Source: Chloroflexota bacterium | Lineage (GTDB): Bacteria; Chloroflexota; UBA5177; JANWHV01 | DNA: 22,973 nt | Reading direction: 5' to 3' | Assembly (NCBI GenBank): GCA_025924845.1 | Contig: JAICHN010000022.1 | Location: forward strand, 1 to 22,973 | Shown here: positions 21,650-22,973 of the stretch, in pieces | How positions within the stretch are numbered: position 1 is the stretch's first letter | Layout: the number at the start of each line of letters is the position of its first letter | The notes under the pieces: generated by a model | Seen by the model: only the letters and a program-made list of their open reading frames with translations | Told to the model about the DNA's origin: nothing | Database searches by the model: none | Translations under genes and position numbers: made by a program

Positions 21650-22973
21650 AGAGGCGCGGCGCATGTGGAGGCCGGCTCTGGTTCATGGTCCGTCCCTGAT
21701 ACGATGGGCAGCGCTTGGCCGCCGGCTCGATGTTCACCACGGTCTGCCCGCGCCATGACGTCACATAGCTATTCCCGGCAATGGTGTGCGTCTCACGGCG
21801 TTCTACCAGGGGATAGTTCACGACCAGTGCATCTCCGGGTTGGAGACCTGAGATCCGACAATGCCCCTTACTAACTGTGTCCTGTATAGGGCGCGCGTTT
21901 ATGGTGATCTGGACCGCGGTTGTCGCGAGTGCCGGCGGTAGGCGTAGATCGATCGCGCACTGCTTTCGCACCTGGATCCGCAGCGTCCCCCCGTAGGGTT
22001 CGTTGCTCATGACCTCCAATGAAGAGACAGACCGGCTAATGGGTAGATTAACATACACGGTCCCGTCATGCTCGACCAGCGCATGATTCCAGACGAGATA
22101 GAGTGCGTGCAAGCCGCTGCCCAGACAACAGCCCTCCAATCCCTCATCCCAGCCGAACGGCGTATTCGGCCACGCAGCACATGCAAAGCTGCCGCGCGCG
22201 GCCGCGATAACCCGCTCCTCAGTCCCATGTGGCAGGACATCTTCAACCTGCCGGAACTGATTCTCGAGCAGCTGATTGCGCGCACAGCGCTCCACGTCGT
22301 CCCAGTAGTCGCCAACGCCTGCCTCACTGAGCAGGATCGCCAGCTCCAGATAGTCCGACAGGGCGCACGTTTCGCAGGATTGACTCCATAAATAATCGTT
22401 GGGAAATCCGACGCCGTCAGGAAGCCATCCAAAGCTTGTGGTATGCCGGCGCGTGTGCTCGAAGACCTGCCGCGCCCATCGCACCATACCTTTGTCGCCG
22501 ATTGTCAGGCCCAGACGCAGAATGCCCGCCGTGGTGGGAAGAACGCCTCCGCTGTGTGTATGGCCGATATACGAGCCATCCATCGCCACGGCTCCGCTGC
22601 GCTGCATATAGTAGCGGGCCAGCCCCCCAGCAAGATGCAGGGCACCGGCGCTGCCGCTATGCTGGTGATAGATCATCACACTGTTGAGGACCGAGGCCCA
22701 GTAACCTGGGGCGCCGAGCGCGGGTGCCACTTTGGGATCGAGTTCGCCCACGGCATCAGGGACGTTCAGCCAGATCCCCTCCCCTCTCAAGGTTGCCGGG
22801 AAAAAGGCGCAATCTCCGTCCCAGACTGCCGCCTGAGCCAACCCGGCGACGAGGCGCTGGATGTAGCCTTCGATGCGACTTTCACCGCTTTCCAGCCACC
22901 ACGACAGGAGGCCAAACAGCACGCGGCCCTGGCAAAACAGATCCGCGCCTCCTCGGGAGCCAAACTCAGGCGC
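21618..22973 (-). CDS. GH127-like (DUF1680) beta-L-arabinofuranosidase family protein, 5' end outside the window
   Basis: A C-terminal part of 451 residues, open at the window edge; the GTG at 22922 is internal. It is an (alpha/alpha) barrel type glycosidase: RVLFGLLSWWLESGE, DGSYIGHTHSGGVLPT, SCETCALSDYLELAILL and EGCCLGSGLHALYLVWNHALV. In the family's known members (HypBA1) a zinc-bound cysteine acts as nucleophile, with Glu-X-Cys and a Cys-Cys pair as ligands; here these are ETC (ECA-side) and the adjacent pair in GCC. Thus the active site looks kept, although CCLGSG replaces the more usual CCPPNG. No signal peptide can be seen because the start is missing. A beta-sandwich tail ends near VVNIEPAAKRCPSYQGRTMN; the last 20 residues may be extra. 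Substrate probably plant arabinofuranoside, unproven. Confidence 0.8.
   Translation of the reverse strand, partial: APEFGSRGGADLFCQGRVLFGLLSWWLESGESRIEGYIQRLVAGLAQAAVWDGDCAFFPATLRGEGIWLNVPDAVGELDPKVAPALGAPGYWASVLNSVMIYHQHSGSAGALHLAGGLARYYMQRSGAVAMDGSYIGHTHSGGVLPTTAGILRLGLTIGDKGMVRWARQVFEHTRRHTTSFGWLPDGVGFPNDYLWSQSCETCALSDYLELAILLSEAGVGDYWDDVERCARNQLLENQFRQVEDVLPHGTEERVIAAARGSFACAAWPNTPFGWDEGLEGCCLGSGLHALYLVWNHALVEHDGTVYVNLPISRSVSSLEVMSNEPYGGTLRIQVRKQCAIDLRLPPALATTAVQITINARPIQDTVSKGHCRISGLQPGDALVVNYPLVERRETHTIAGNSYVTSWRGQTVVNIEPAAKRCPSYQGRTMNQSRPPHAPRLFTPSARQLPW

Noticed and set aside
1..22973. CRISPR arrays, tRNA or rRNA genes, insertion sequences
   Set aside because: No regularly spaced repeats, cloverleaf-like runs or transposase motifs were noticed by eye; a covariance-model search would be needed to be certain.

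Overview
The window is about 23 kb of GC-rich bacterial DNA. Gene order and protein types suggest a Chloroflexota-like or other high-GC soil or thermophile lineage: a helix-turn-helix/NB-ARC/TPR regulator, a zinc-less DksA-like protein, a CUT1 sugar transporter, nested GTAGGGGC palindromes and a GH127-type enzyme. That placement is inference from protein style, not from a marker gene. No rRNA, tRNA, CRISPR array, transposase or phage gene was seen.

Left block (1-3000, minus strand): a compact operon of a FadR/FCD-type GntR regulator, a class IV (branched-chain) aminotransferase, a DapA-fold aldolase of the kind found in aromatic meta-cleavage operons, and the N-terminal part of a fumarylacetoacetate-hydrolase-family enzyme. 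It is read from a sigma70-like promoter embedded in a 25-bp palindrome that looks like the regulator's own operator.

Decayed block (3013-5077, plus strand): a sugar ABC transporter operon with a good promoter. The binding protein carries two in-frame amber codons and then joins out of frame to the second half of the first permease. The second permease has a third amber codon where tryptophan is expected. An intact RNase-J-like metallo-beta-lactamase-fold protein overlaps its end by ATGA.

Middle (6412-9212): a HAD phosphatase, divergent from a zinc-finger DnaJ that overlaps a GNAT acetyltransferase, with palindromic hairpins at both convergent gene ends.

9281-13315 (minus strand): a run of small alpha+beta barrel or cone-fold proteins (three NTF2/SnoaL-like, one ABM-like, one DUF3303-like) together with a secreted double-site cupredoxin and a membrane-anchored YtkA-like protein. 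One NTF2-like gene has an amber codon at an expected tryptophan. Divergent from this run is an 801-residue HTH/NB-ARC/TPR regulator.

Right block (16400-22973, minus strand): an FAD oxidoreductase, a DksA/TraR-like protein without its zinc cysteines, a cytoplasmic sulfite-oxidase-family molybdoenzyme, dihydroxy-acid dehydratase (IlvD), and the 3' part of a GH127-like glycosidase gene. Amber is the commonest terminator here (11 of 22 gene ends by my count), which matters when judging the four internal amber codons.
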